Both the position numbers and the translations under genes were made by a program. A stretch of DNA of 64,000 bases from Bacillota bacterium (GTDB taxonomy: Bacteria; Bacillota; Dethiobacteria; DTU022): contig JAKOVL010000190.1 in the NCBI GenBank assembly GCA_029782095.1, positions 1 through 64,000 on the forward strand, given 5' to 3'. The notes below the pieces were generated by a model, which was not told the DNA's origin, ran no database searches, and worked only from the letters and a program-made list of their open reading frames with translations. How positions within the stretch are numbered: position 1 is the stretch's first letter; each line of letters starts with the position of its first letter. This document shows positions 18,881 through 27,994 of the stretch, piece by piece.

Positions 18881-18977
18881 GCAATTTATTTTGCATGCAA
18901 TATTTTTTGCAGAGTCCGGCAAGGGCAGGATTTATTAGGGTTGCGGCGAATTGATCATAAAACGCAAAAATATTTGC
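18881..18977. promoter_or_regulatory. Candidate enhancer cluster: three GCAA-[AT]6-TTGC dyads (18881-18894, 18897-18910, 18964-18977)
   Basis: GCAATTTATTTTGC, GCAATATTTTTTGC, GCAAAAATATTTGC; about 200-290 bp from the -24 element and directly upstream of the EBP gene. Confidence 0.65.
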
Positions 18978-18996
18978 ACCCATCGGGAGAGATTTT

Positions 18997-20430
18997 ATGC
19001 CTAATGAAACCCTGCAAAGGAATGAATTAGAAAAAATTCGCCGGGAAAACGAGCTGCTGACCAGCGCATTAAATATTATCGAAGAAGGTATTCACATTGT
19101 TGACAGCAGCGGCAAAACCTTTTTTTATTCAAAATCCCTGGAGAAGATCGAGAATACCAGGGCGGAGAATGTCCTGGGGAAGCATATCACGGAAGCATAC
19201 CAGCTGGATGAAGACAGCAGCATCCTTTTAAAAGTGTTAAAAACGGGGAAGCCGGTGAAGAATCATCACACCACTTATTTTACTAAAAAAGGGAAAAAGA
19301 TTGATATAATCACCAACACTTTTCCCATCAGCGCAAATGGCGCCGTCATCGGGGCGGTCTCGGTCAACAGCGACATCACCAACAAAAAGCAGCTGGTCGA
19401 TACCTTGATCCAGCTGCAAAAGCAGCTTTATTCCAGCCATACCCGCAACGGCACGCAGTACTCCTTTGAAGATATTATCGGAGAGAGCGCCGCCATACAG
19501 GAGACCGTAGATCATGCCCAGCGTGTTGCCGTGAACATGTCGCCGGTGCTGATTTTCGGTGAAACGGGAACGGGAAAAGAACTTTTCGCCCAAAGCCTCC
19601 ATAATTACAGCCTTCGCGCCAAGGGCCCCTTCGTGGCCGTGAACTGCGCCGCCATTCCGGCCACTCTGCTGGAGAGCATTCTTTTTGGAACAGAAAAGGG
19701 TGCTTTTACCGGGGCCGAAGATAAGCCCGGCCTGTTTGAAGAGGCGGACAAGGGCACCCTTTTCCTCGATGAAATCAGCTCCATGGATGTCTCCCTGCAG
19801 ACCAAGCTGCTGCGGGTGCTGGAATCGAAAACGGTGCGGCGCTTGGGCGGGAAATCGGACATCCGCGTGAATCCGCGGATTTTTAGCGCCATCAACACCG
19901 ATCCCCTGGAAGCGATTAAGCAGGGCAAGCTGCGCCAGGATCTCTATTACCGCCTGGCCGTGGTTACGCTGACCATCCCGCCCCTGCGCAAGCGCATGGA
20001 AGATCTGCCCCTGCTGGTGCGCCACTTTATCAATAAATCAAACAAGATCATGTATAAACAGGTTAAAGATGTCACGCCGGAAGTAATGGCCATTTTCCAG
20101 CGGCACAACTGGCCCGGGAATGTGCGCGAACTGCAGCATGCCGTGGAGCACGCCATGAACTTTGCTGAAGAAGATGCCGACTACATTGAGCCGAGACACA
20201 TCCCGGCCCATTTGCGGCAAAAATACCAGGAACCCGGCTACGAGCATGATTATGATTACAAAAGCAGCCGGGAGAAACAGAACCTCAAGCTGCTGCTGCA
20301 AAGAATTGAAAGAAAAATTATTGTGGAGACGCTGAACAGCAACGACCATAACATTACCCGCACAGCCAAGGCCCTGGGTATTTCCAGGCAAAATCTCCAG
20401 CAGCGGATAAAACGCCTCAATATAAAGTAG
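18997..20430 (+). CDS. Sigma-54-dependent transcriptional activator (PAS - AAA+ - Fis HTH)
   Basis: PAS-like N-terminus, [39 protein letters not shown]-terminal [28 protein letters not shown]. Confidence 0.96.
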   Translation: MPNETLQRNELEKIRRENELLTSALNIIEEGIHIVDSSGKTFFYSKSLEKIENTRAENVLGKHITEAYQLDEDSSILLKVLKTGKPVKNHHTTYFTKKGKKIDIITNTFPISANGAVIGAVSVNSDITNKKQLVDTLIQLQKQLYSSHTRNGTQYSFEDIIGESAAIQETVDHAQRVAVNMSPVLIFGETGTGKELFAQSLHNYSLRAKGPFVAVNCAAIPATLLESILFGTEKGAFTGAEDKPGLFEEADKGTLFLDEISSMDVSLQTKLLRVLESKTVRRLGGKSDIRVNPRIFSAINTDPLEAIKQGKLRQDLYYRLAVVTLTIPPLRKRMEDLPLLVRHFINKSNKIMYKQVKDVTPEVMAIFQRHNWPGNVRELQHAVEHAMNFAEEDADYIEPRHIPAHLRQKYQEPGYEHDYDYKSSREKQNLKLLLQRIERKIIVETLNSNDHNITRTAKALGISRQNLQQRIKRLNIK

Positions 20431-20609
20431 CGGCGCGAACAAGCCGGCCTGGCAGGAGAGGCAGGATTGCCGGCGCCGGCAGGGGCCCAGGAGCACATGG
20501 CCAAGCTGAACGTCCCATCCCCATGAAAGAAGCCATTTTAGTTAAACCTGGGCGGATCTATAAGGTATAATGAAAAAAAGCTGCCAAATCTGTGCACTGG
20601 AGGTGCAGT

Positions 20610-22055
20610 ATGCCACACTGGGTTTACCTGATCCTGGCAGGAGTTGTTATCATAATCGCTGTGATCCTGGGCCGGACCGCTGCCTTTCGTTCCCGGCGCT
20701 ACGCGGTGGAACCGCAGCGCGGCCTCAAGATCGATGTTAACCGGGCGGCGGAGCGCCTGTCGGGGGCGGTTCAACTGCCCACAATTACTGTATCAGATCC
20801 GGAGAAAGGGGATTGGGCCCCCTTTGAACAGTTTATCCGCTACCTGGAGCAGGCCTATCCCTCCGCCCATGCGGTTCTGGAGCGGGAGATCGTCAACAAT
20901 TACAGCCTCCTTTACCGCTGGAAGGGGCTTGATCAGAGCCTGAAACCGGTCCTTTTCCTGGCCCATATTGATGTAGTTCCCGTGGAAGAGGGCACAGAGC
21001 AGGACTGGCGCTACCCGCCCTTCAGCGGCGCCCTGGCCGAAAGCTTTGTCTGGGGCCGGGGGACGATGGATATGAAAAGCCAGCTCATCTCTGTGCTGGA
21101 GGCGGTGGAGTATCTTGCGGCGGAGGGCTTCACCCCGGCCCGCGATTTTTACCTTGCTTTTGGCCATGACGAAGAGACGCGCGGCGCAGAGGGGGCGGTG
21201 AAACTGTCGGAGCTGCTGCAATCCCGCGGGCTTTCCTTTGAATATATCCTGGACGAAGGGGGAGCCGTCACCGTGGGAGCCATGCCCGGCGTAGAGCGCC
21301 CCATCGCCCTGGTGGGCATCGCCGAGAAAGGCTACGCCGATATCCGGATTACCGCTCTAGGCGAGGCCGGCCACTCCTCCATACCCCCCAGGCATACCGC
21401 GGCCGGAATGATCGGGCGGGCGGTGGCTGCCCTGGAAAAACGGCAGCGCCCGGCCCGAATTAGCCCCTACCTGAAAGAGACGCTGGCCCACATCGGCCCG
21501 GAAATGGGCTTCGGGCTGCGGCTTATCCTGGCCAACCTGTGGCTCTTCGGCCCCCTGTTCAAGCTTGCCTTTAAATCTTCCCGGGCGGGCAACGCGCTGC
21601 TGCGCACCACTACAGCGGTGACGGTCCTGGAAGGAGGCAGCAAGCCCAACGTCCTGCCCAAGAAAGCCAGCGCGGTAATCAATTACCGCATCGCCCCGGG
21701 AGAAACCGTCCAGGAGCTGCTGGATCATGTGCGCAGGGTCGTGGGAGATGAGATCGAAGTGGAAGCAATCCAGGCCAACGAGCCCTCCCGGATTTCGCCG
21801 GTGGACGGCTCCGGGTTCAAGGCCATAGAGCAGGCCATCTACGCCGTCTTCCCCGAAGCGGTAACGGTGCCCTACATCGTCATGGCCGGCACCGATGCCA
21901 TCCGCTATGAACCGCTCTGCGATCAAATTTACCGCTTTACCCCCATACTCGTCTCCGCGGAAGACCTGGAGCGGATCCACGGTACCAATGAGCGGGTCTC
22001 GTTGGAGAATATTGAACGGGGCATCCGCTTTTATATCGAACTTTTTAAAAAGTAA
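20610..22055 (+). CDS. M20-family metallopeptidase (carboxypeptidase S-like), N-terminal membrane anchor
   Basis: LAHIDVVPVEEG, GRGTMDMKSQL, FGHDEETRGAEGA; ATG at 20610 follows GGAGGT. Confidence 0.93.
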   Translation: MPHWVYLILAGVVIIIAVILGRTAAFRSRRYAVEPQRGLKIDVNRAAERLSGAVQLPTITVSDPEKGDWAPFEQFIRYLEQAYPSAHAVLEREIVNNYSLLYRWKGLDQSLKPVLFLAHIDVVPVEEGTEQDWRYPPFSGALAESFVWGRGTMDMKSQLISVLEAVEYLAAEGFTPARDFYLAFGHDEETRGAEGAVKLSELLQSRGLSFEYILDEGGAVTVGAMPGVERPIALVGIAEKGYADIRITALGEAGHSSIPPRHTAAGMIGRAVAALEKRQRPARISPYLKETLAHIGPEMGFGLRLILANLWLFGPLFKLAFKSSRAGNALLRTTTAVTVLEGGSKPNVLPKKASAVINYRIAPGETVQELLDHVRRVVGDEIEVEAIQANEPSRISPVDGSGFKAIEQAIYAVFPEAVTVPYIVMAGTDAIRYEPLCDQIYRFTPILVSAEDLERIHGTNERVSLENIERGIRFYIELFKK

Positions 22056-22295
22056 GCCCTCTCTCTTCCCGGTGACAGGAAACAAATTTTCTACTATTTG
22101 GGGCGGACGAACACAGTCCGCCCCTCCCTGTTCCCCACTCCCTGTTTAGCCCGGAGATCCGCTGCGCTCGGGATGACAGCAAGGCGAGGCAGGCCTGTGG
22201 CCATATCCACCGGCTGACGAGGCAGGAACAGGACTGCAGAATCTTGAATATATTTTTTGCCTGTTGGCAGGTAAAGTGGAAGGGATGGGATTTAT

Positions 22296-23021
22296 TTGAG
22301 AGATTTTAACCTCAACAGCATTTTTTTGTTCATCACCGCCGGAGTGATAATCCTTTTTGTGATTGCCCAGTCATTTTTCTTTCTGCGCCGGGCCTGGCGC
22401 CGGGCCAGGGAGCTGGGGATCGAGGTGCGGGTATTGAGAAGAGTGGTCCGGAGCAGCGCCGCCTTTACCGTGGCCCCGGCCATTGCCATTATCCTGGGTG
22501 TAATCACCCTCTCCAGGTTCCTGGGCCTGCCCCTGCCCTGGCTGAGGCTGAGCGTTCTGGGCGCCCTGACCTACGAGCTGCCGGCAGCTGCTTCCGCAGC
22601 GGACGCCCTCGGCGTCTCCGTATCCGAAGGGGTGGCCAACCCGCAGGCATACACTACCATCGCCTGGGTCATGACCCTGGGAATCATGTCCGGGCTGATC
22701 ATCGTCACACTCTTTCTGAAGAAGATCCAGGGCGGCATCCAGAGCTTGAAAAAGCGGGATACCAAATGGGGAGATATTTTCCTCACCGCCCTCTTCATGG
22801 GCATGATCTCGGCCTTCCTGGGGATGATCTTTGCCGATATCACCGCCGGCCTCAGGGGCTGGATTCCCGTCTTTGTCATGGCGGTCTCTTCCCTGCTCAT
22901 GCTGGTCTGCGGCTTTTTCGTGAAAGTCCTCAAGGTCAAATGGATGGAAGATTATGCCCTGCCCATCAGCATGCTGGGGGCCATGGCCCTCTCCATTCCC
23001 ATTACCAGGCTTCTTGGATAG
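22296..23021 (+). CDS. DUF5058-like integral membrane protein (probable TTG start)
   Basis: Multiple TM segments; family recalled from sequence style, not searched. Confidence 0.7.
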   Translation: MRDFNLNSIFLFITAGVIILFVIAQSFFFLRRAWRRARELGIEVRVLRRVVRSSAAFTVAPAIAIILGVITLSRFLGLPLPWLRLSVLGALTYELPAAASAADALGVSVSEGVANPQAYTTIAWVMTLGIMSGLIIVTLFLKKIQGGIQSLKKRDTKWGDIFLTALFMGMISAFLGMIFADITAGLRGWIPVFVMAVSSLLMLVCGFFVKVLKVKWMEDYALPISMLGAMALSIPITRLLG

Positions 23022-23032
23022 GAGGAGGAAAA

Positions 23033-23689
23033 ATGAAATCATCTTACAGTGAAAAGGTCCATACCTGGGGCAGAATCTGGTGTTCACTGGCCATGGTCAT
23101 GTTTATGCTGTTCCCGGCAGCGGCAAGCATATACTACAGCGCCTGGCCCGACGGGATGGCGCTGCTTAAAGGGCTGATGGGGGTGGCGCCCATCTTCTGG
23201 ACGGTGGGAGCAATCGAGGCTTTCACCTATTCGCCCATGCTCGGTTCAGGCGGCTCCTACCTCGGTTTTGTCACCGGCAACCTGGCCAATCTCAAACTCC
23301 CCTGCGCCCTGAACGCCATGGAGATTGCTGGGGTTAAACCGGGCACCGAGGAAGGCGAGTTGATCTCCACCATAGCCATCGCCGTCTCCTCCATCGTCAC
23401 CACCCTGATCATTTTTGCCGGGGTGCTCCTCCTATCCCGGCTGCAGCCCATCCTGGAATCGGAGCTGCTGGCCCCGGCCTTTGCCAATATCCTGCCCGCT
23501 CTCTTTGGCGCCCTGGCCGTGGTCTTTATCGCGAAAAACTGGAAAATAGCCCTGGCCCCCCTCCTGTTCATGCTCATCCTCTTTATCTCGGTGCCGTCCC
23601 TGGCCGGATCCGTCAGTGTTCTGGTGCCGGTGGGGGCGATTATCGCCATAGCCTCAGCCAGGGTATTGTATAAAAAAGGTTACCTGTAA
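23033..23689 (+). CDS. Integral membrane protein, partner of the preceding DUF5058-like gene
   Basis: Multiple TM segments; ATG after GGAGGAGGAAAA; follows the upstream gene by 11 nt. Confidence 0.75.
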   Translation: MKSSYSEKVHTWGRIWCSLAMVMFMLFPAAASIYYSAWPDGMALLKGLMGVAPIFWTVGAIEAFTYSPMLGSGGSYLGFVTGNLANLKLPCALNAMEIAGVKPGTEEGELISTIAIAVSSIVTTLIIFAGVLLLSRLQPILESELLAPAFANILPALFGALAVVFIAKNWKIALAPLLFMLILFISVPSLAGSVSVLVPVGAIIAIASARVLYKKGYL

Positions 23690-23852
23690 AACCGGAAGCT
23701 GCCCCGTGGTTCTCCTGTTCATGCTGGCGGCGGCGCTGCGGGCGACGGCCGGTAATAGCGGCGGTGGAGAAGTGACCAATGAAAGAAGCGGCCTAACTTA
23801 TGAAACAATACAGAGGCGGTAGAGAACGCTATAGAAAGTGATGTGCTCTGGG

Positions 23853-23892
23853 CACCCCTCCCCCCTTGTGGGGGAGGGTCAGGGTGGGGGGA
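23853..23892. repeat. GC-rich palindromic intergenic element (CCCTCCCCCC..GGGGGAGGGTCAGGGTGGGGGG)
   Basis: Inverted repeat in noncoding DNA; resembles elements at 31.45-31.68 kb. Confidence 0.7.
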
Positions 23893-24181
23893 GAGCTCTT
23901 TCGGGCCGCACCCCTCAGGATGACCGGTGAGAAGGATTTCCAGCTGGCCTTTGATCATTACTCCGCTGGACGGTTATCCTCCGGCGGCAGCTGCAGCGCG
24001 CCGCTAGCATTTCGCCAGGGCACCCTTAAGAGGCAGGCCCTCTTTCTGGGCTGCACACCGGGCAGGCAGCACGCCCAGGCAGCGCCTGCGCAAGTGATTT
24101 TTCCCAGAAAAACTATACTTCCCAGAATGCACACTTTATGTTAGTATCAAAAAAGCAAAAACGGAAAAGGTGATTGCTACA

Positions 24182-25285
24182 GTGATTATCGGAATACCCA
24201 AAGAGATCATGTCCGGTGAAAACCGCGTCGCCATCACCCCGGGGGCGGTTACGGCATTCGTTAACCGGGGGCACCGGGTGCTGATTGAAAGAGGGGCCGG
24301 CAAGGGCAGCGGTATCGAAGACGACGAATTTCAGCATTTCGGAGCCGAAATAGTCCCCACGGCAAAAGAGCTTTATGAGCGAGCCGAGATGATTTACAAA
24401 GTTAAGGAGCCCCAGCCGGAGGAGTATGATCTGCTGCGGGAAGGACAGATCCTCTTTGCTTACCTGCACCTGGCGGCTAAGCCGGAGGTGGCCCGCGTGC
24501 TTATGGAGAAAAAAGTGGCGGCGCTCGCTTACGAGACGGTTGTCGTTAATGGCACTATTCCCATGCTGGCACCGATGAGCGAAATTGCGGGGCGCATGGC
24601 CACGCAGATTGGGGCTCATTTTTTGGAGAAATCAAACGGCGGCATCGGGATACTCCTCGGGGGGGTGCCCGGCGTGACCCCCGCAAACGTGGTTGTCCTG
24701 GGCGGCGGCATCGTGGGGATGAATGCAGCCCGGGTGGCCATGGGGATGGGTGCTACAGTAACCGTTATTGATAACAATATCCAGAGGCTGCGCTACCTGG
24801 ATGAAGCCAACGGCGGCCGCCTGTTAACCCTATACTCCAATCCTGAAAACATCGCCCGGGCCGTGGCGGGAGCCGACCTGCTCATCGGCGCGGTCCTCAT
24901 TCCCGGCGGCCGGACGCCGATTCTCTGCACCAAGGAGATGGTTAAAACGATGCGCCCGGGAACGGTAATCGTGGACGTGGCCATTGACCAGGGCGGGTGC
25001 ATTGAGACGGCGGACCGCACGACCAGCCACAGCGCGCCAACCTATGAGCGCTACGGCGTGCTCCATTACGCCGTCTCCAATATTCCCGGAGCCGTGCCCC
25101 GCACCTCCACCTACGCCCTCAATAACGCCACCCTTCCCTTTGCCCTGGAGCTGGCAGATAAAGGATGTGCGCGAATTATGGCCGAGAAAGGGACGCTCAG
25201 CCAGGGCATTAATATCATCAACGGCAAGGTGGTCAACCGGGCGGTGGCCGAGGCGCTCTCCCTGGACTGCGACAACCTGGATTAA
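24182..25285 (+). CDS. ald: Alanine dehydrogenase
   Basis: IGIPKEIMSGENRVAITPGAV, KVKEPQPEEYDLL, YLHLA, GGGIVGMNAARVAMGMGATVTVID; GTG at 24182 gives a canonical N-terminus. Confidence 0.95.
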   Translation: MIIGIPKEIMSGENRVAITPGAVTAFVNRGHRVLIERGAGKGSGIEDDEFQHFGAEIVPTAKELYERAEMIYKVKEPQPEEYDLLREGQILFAYLHLAAKPEVARVLMEKKVAALAYETVVVNGTIPMLAPMSEIAGRMATQIGAHFLEKSNGGIGILLGGVPGVTPANVVVLGGGIVGMNAARVAMGMGATVTVIDNNIQRLRYLDEANGGRLLTLYSNPENIARAVAGADLLIGAVLIPGGRTPILCTKEMVKTMRPGTVIVDVAIDQGGCIETADRTTSHSAPTYERYGVLHYAVSNIPGAVPRTSTYALNNATLPFALELADKGCARIMAEKGTLSQGINIINGKVVNRAVAEALSLDCDNLD

Positions 25286-25467
25286 TTGTCCCCGGCCCCC
25301 GCGAGGCCGGTGTGAAGTTCGCTGCCCAACACCCCCTGCCAGACTGCCTTTCCAAGCAGGGAAGCGCGCGGCACCCCCGCCCTTATGCTGGTCCAGCCCG
25401 GCTTCTTCCCCTGGCCCCCTATTGTAAGTGGGGAAAGGGGAATTGTGGCGCATGGCTGGATACAGTG

Positions 25468-27642
25468 CTATTGGCGCTTCAGGACGATGAGGGCGTCGGC
25501 AGCCACTGCTCCCGCCCCCGCTTCGTAAACCATAACCGGATTGAGATCCAGCTCGGCAATATGATCTTCCAGCTCCACGGCCAGGCGGGAAAGCTTCATT
25601 AATATGGATACCAGCGCAGCGCGGTCGCGGGGCGCCTGGCCGCGCACCCCCTCTAAGAGCGCCCGGCCCCTGATTTCGTCCAGCATGGAGCGGGCGTCCT
25701 GCTCCCTCAGGGGCGCCACCCGCACCGCCACATCTTTCAACACTTCGACAAAGATCCCGCCCAGTCCAAAGAGAACAGCCGGCCCGAAAACCGGATCGCT
25801 TTTCAGGCCGATGATTACTTCCAGGCCGGGCGGCAGCATCTCCTGAACCAGGACGCCGTCGATAACGGCGTCGGGGTTGTAGTCCCGGGCCCGCCGCAGA
25901 ATCTGCTCATAAGCGCTGGCTACCGCCGCTTCGTCAGGCAGGTTTAGGGCCACCCCGCCGGCCTCGGTTTTATGGAGGATTTGCGGCGATTCAATTTTTA
26001 ATGCCACAGGATAACCGATCTCCGCAGCGTACTGCACCGCTTCGGCGGCGCTGCGGGCCAGTTTTTCCCGGGTCACCGGAATGCCGTAGGCAGCCAGGAC
26101 CCTTTTGGATTGAGATTCGGTCAGGGTGCTGCGCTGCTCGCTTTGTGCCTGCCTGATGATTTCCAGGGCCTTATGGCGCCCTTGATCCGGTATATAAACA
26201 GGGAAGGGCTGCCTCTGCTCAGCCTGTTTAACCCAGTCGGCCAGGGCGGCGATGGCCCACAGACCGCTGGGAATATGTTCGATCACCGGTACCCCAGCCT
26301 GGATCAGTGTTTTTTTCGACTCCACGGCAAAATCGACGCCTGTGGGCCAGGTGAAGACGACCAGGGGTTTTTTGACCTGGTGGTAAGTTTCAATAATTTT
26401 TTCCGTTGAACCCGGGCTGGGCATTTCCAGGTTGTAAAAAAAGCCTCCCACGTCTACCCGGGGATCTTCAATGACCATGCGAATGGCCTTCTGGAACAGC
26501 TCCGGCTCCAGCATGAGCTGGGAAGTCAAGTCAACGGGATTGCGCACCGCTCCGAAGGAAGGGAAAAACTCACGCAGGCCCCTCTGGGTTTCCTCGCTTA
26601 AACCGACTACCTCCAGGCCATACTGGGGACACTTATCGGCCACCACCACGCCGCCGCCGCCGGAAATAGTAATAATTCCCATCCTCTTGCCAGCAGGGAG
26701 GCGCCCGGCAGCGTATAGGGTAATCAGGGCATTCATCTGCTCCACATCATCGCAGCGCAGCACCCCCAGCTGCTTAAACACCCCGTCGTACACGCGATCT
26801 TCGCCTACCAGGGCGCCGGTATGGGAGGCTGCCGCCGCTGCACCGCTGGCGGTGCGGCCCATTTTGAGAAGGGTAACGAGCTTGCGCTGCTTCAGCGCAT
26901 GGTCACAGGCGGCCATGAAAAGGCGCCCGTCCCGCTGCAGCCCTTCCATGTAGCCGCCAATCAGGGACACTTCTTCCCGCCGGGCCAGGTAATTTAGGAT
27001 TTCGGCAAAGGTGATGTCAGCTTCATTGCCGGTGCTGACAAAGTAGTTGAATCCCACTGAAAATTGAATCACCATCTGGTAAATGATCCCGCCCAAGCCG
27101 CCGCTCTGGGTGATGTATGACAGGGTTTGCGGGTGGACTAAATTTTCCGGCTTCTGGTGATAGAAAAAGCTCGCCGTGTTGCCGTTGTAATAGTTAAGTA
27201 TGCCGAGGCAGTTCGGTCCAAGCAGGCGCATCCCCGCCTCCGCGGCCACCCTGTGCATCTCTTCCTGCAGGCGCCGCCCAGCGGACCCGGTTTCGGCAAA
27301 TCCCGAGGTGAAGACGATTGCCGCCTTGATTCCCTTAGCCGCACATTCTTCGATAACCTTAAGGGCCTGGGGCGCCGCCACCCCGACGATGGCCAGGTCC
27401 ACGACTTCGGGCAAGTCCAAAACAGAGGGAAAGCACTTTAACCCGGCCACATTTTCATACTTCGGATTAACCGGGTAGAGGCGGCCCCGGTAGCCGAACA
27501 TCGAAAAAAGAACCAGGGGAATACCGTTGGGCTTAAACGGGTTTTGGCTGGCCCCGATGATCGCTATAGACTCGGGATAAAAAAAAGGATCAAGCTCTGC
27601 AGCGGAGTGTCTGGCCAGCTCCTCTACCGTCTTGGCGCTCAT
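25468..27642 (-). CDS. Acetate/acyl-CoA ligase (ADP-forming), fused alpha-beta
   Basis: CoA-binding domain (SIAIIGASQNPFKPNG), GPNCLGILN, C-terminal ATP-grasp (GYPVALKIESPQILHKTEAGGVALNL). Confidence 0.93.
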   Translation of the reverse strand: MSAKTVEELARHSAAELDPFFYPESIAIIGASQNPFKPNGIPLVLFSMFGYRGRLYPVNPKYENVAGLKCFPSVLDLPEVVDLAIVGVAAPQALKVIEECAAKGIKAAIVFTSGFAETGSAGRRLQEEMHRVAAEAGMRLLGPNCLGILNYYNGNTASFFYHQKPENLVHPQTLSYITQSGGLGGIIYQMVIQFSVGFNYFVSTGNEADITFAEILNYLARREEVSLIGGYMEGLQRDGRLFMAACDHALKQRKLVTLLKMGRTASGAAAAASHTGALVGEDRVYDGVFKQLGVLRCDDVEQMNALITLYAAGRLPAGKRMGIITISGGGGVVVADKCPQYGLEVVGLSEETQRGLREFFPSFGAVRNPVDLTSQLMLEPELFQKAIRMVIEDPRVDVGGFFYNLEMPSPGSTEKIIETYHQVKKPLVVFTWPTGVDFAVESKKTLIQAGVPVIEHIPSGLWAIAALADWVKQAEQRQPFPVYIPDQGRHKALEIIRQAQSEQRSTLTESQSKRVLAAYGIPVTREKLARSAAEAVQYAAEIGYPVALKIESPQILHKTEAGGVALNLPDEAAVASAYEQILRRARDYNPDAVIDGVLVQEMLPPGLEVIIGLKSDPVFGPAVLFGLGGIFVEVLKDVAVRVAPLREQDARSMLDEIRGRALLEGVRGQAPRDRAALVSILMKLSRLAVELEDHIAELDLNPVMVYEAGAGAVAADALIVLKRQ

Positions 27643-27994
27643 TTGCCAACTCCTCCTTCATCCGCTACTGGAATTAACGGCAAAATTTAACTGCATTAAT
27701 ATTTTACCCGATCAAAGGTAATTTTGGTATATTATTTATTTCGGATATCGCAGCAGCGGGGGCACGCTGCCAGCCGGATTGAAAGTCTGCAGCAGCCATA
27801 AGTATATGCAGAGTTCCGGCACGGCTGTTTTTACCACAAGGTTTTAATTCACACACTGCCTAAATTATGATTTGCCAGGAATGGTTTTGTTAACAGCAGT
27901 TAAATTTATTTAAAAAGGTGAAGCTAGTGTGAAGATTGTGCTATAATGTGCATGATCTTGCGTTCTCTTTATGCAGAGAGGAGGCTTTCACAAG

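Noticed and set aside
22371-23087. 238-aa - strand ORF antisense to the DUF5058-like gene
   Set aside because: Gly/His/Gln-rich complement of TM codons; no credible start or motif.
23719-24144. Small ORFs 23719..23958 (-) and 23866..24144 (+)
   Set aside because: Contain translated palindromic repeat (LSPHPDPPPQGGRG); noncoding repeat artefact.
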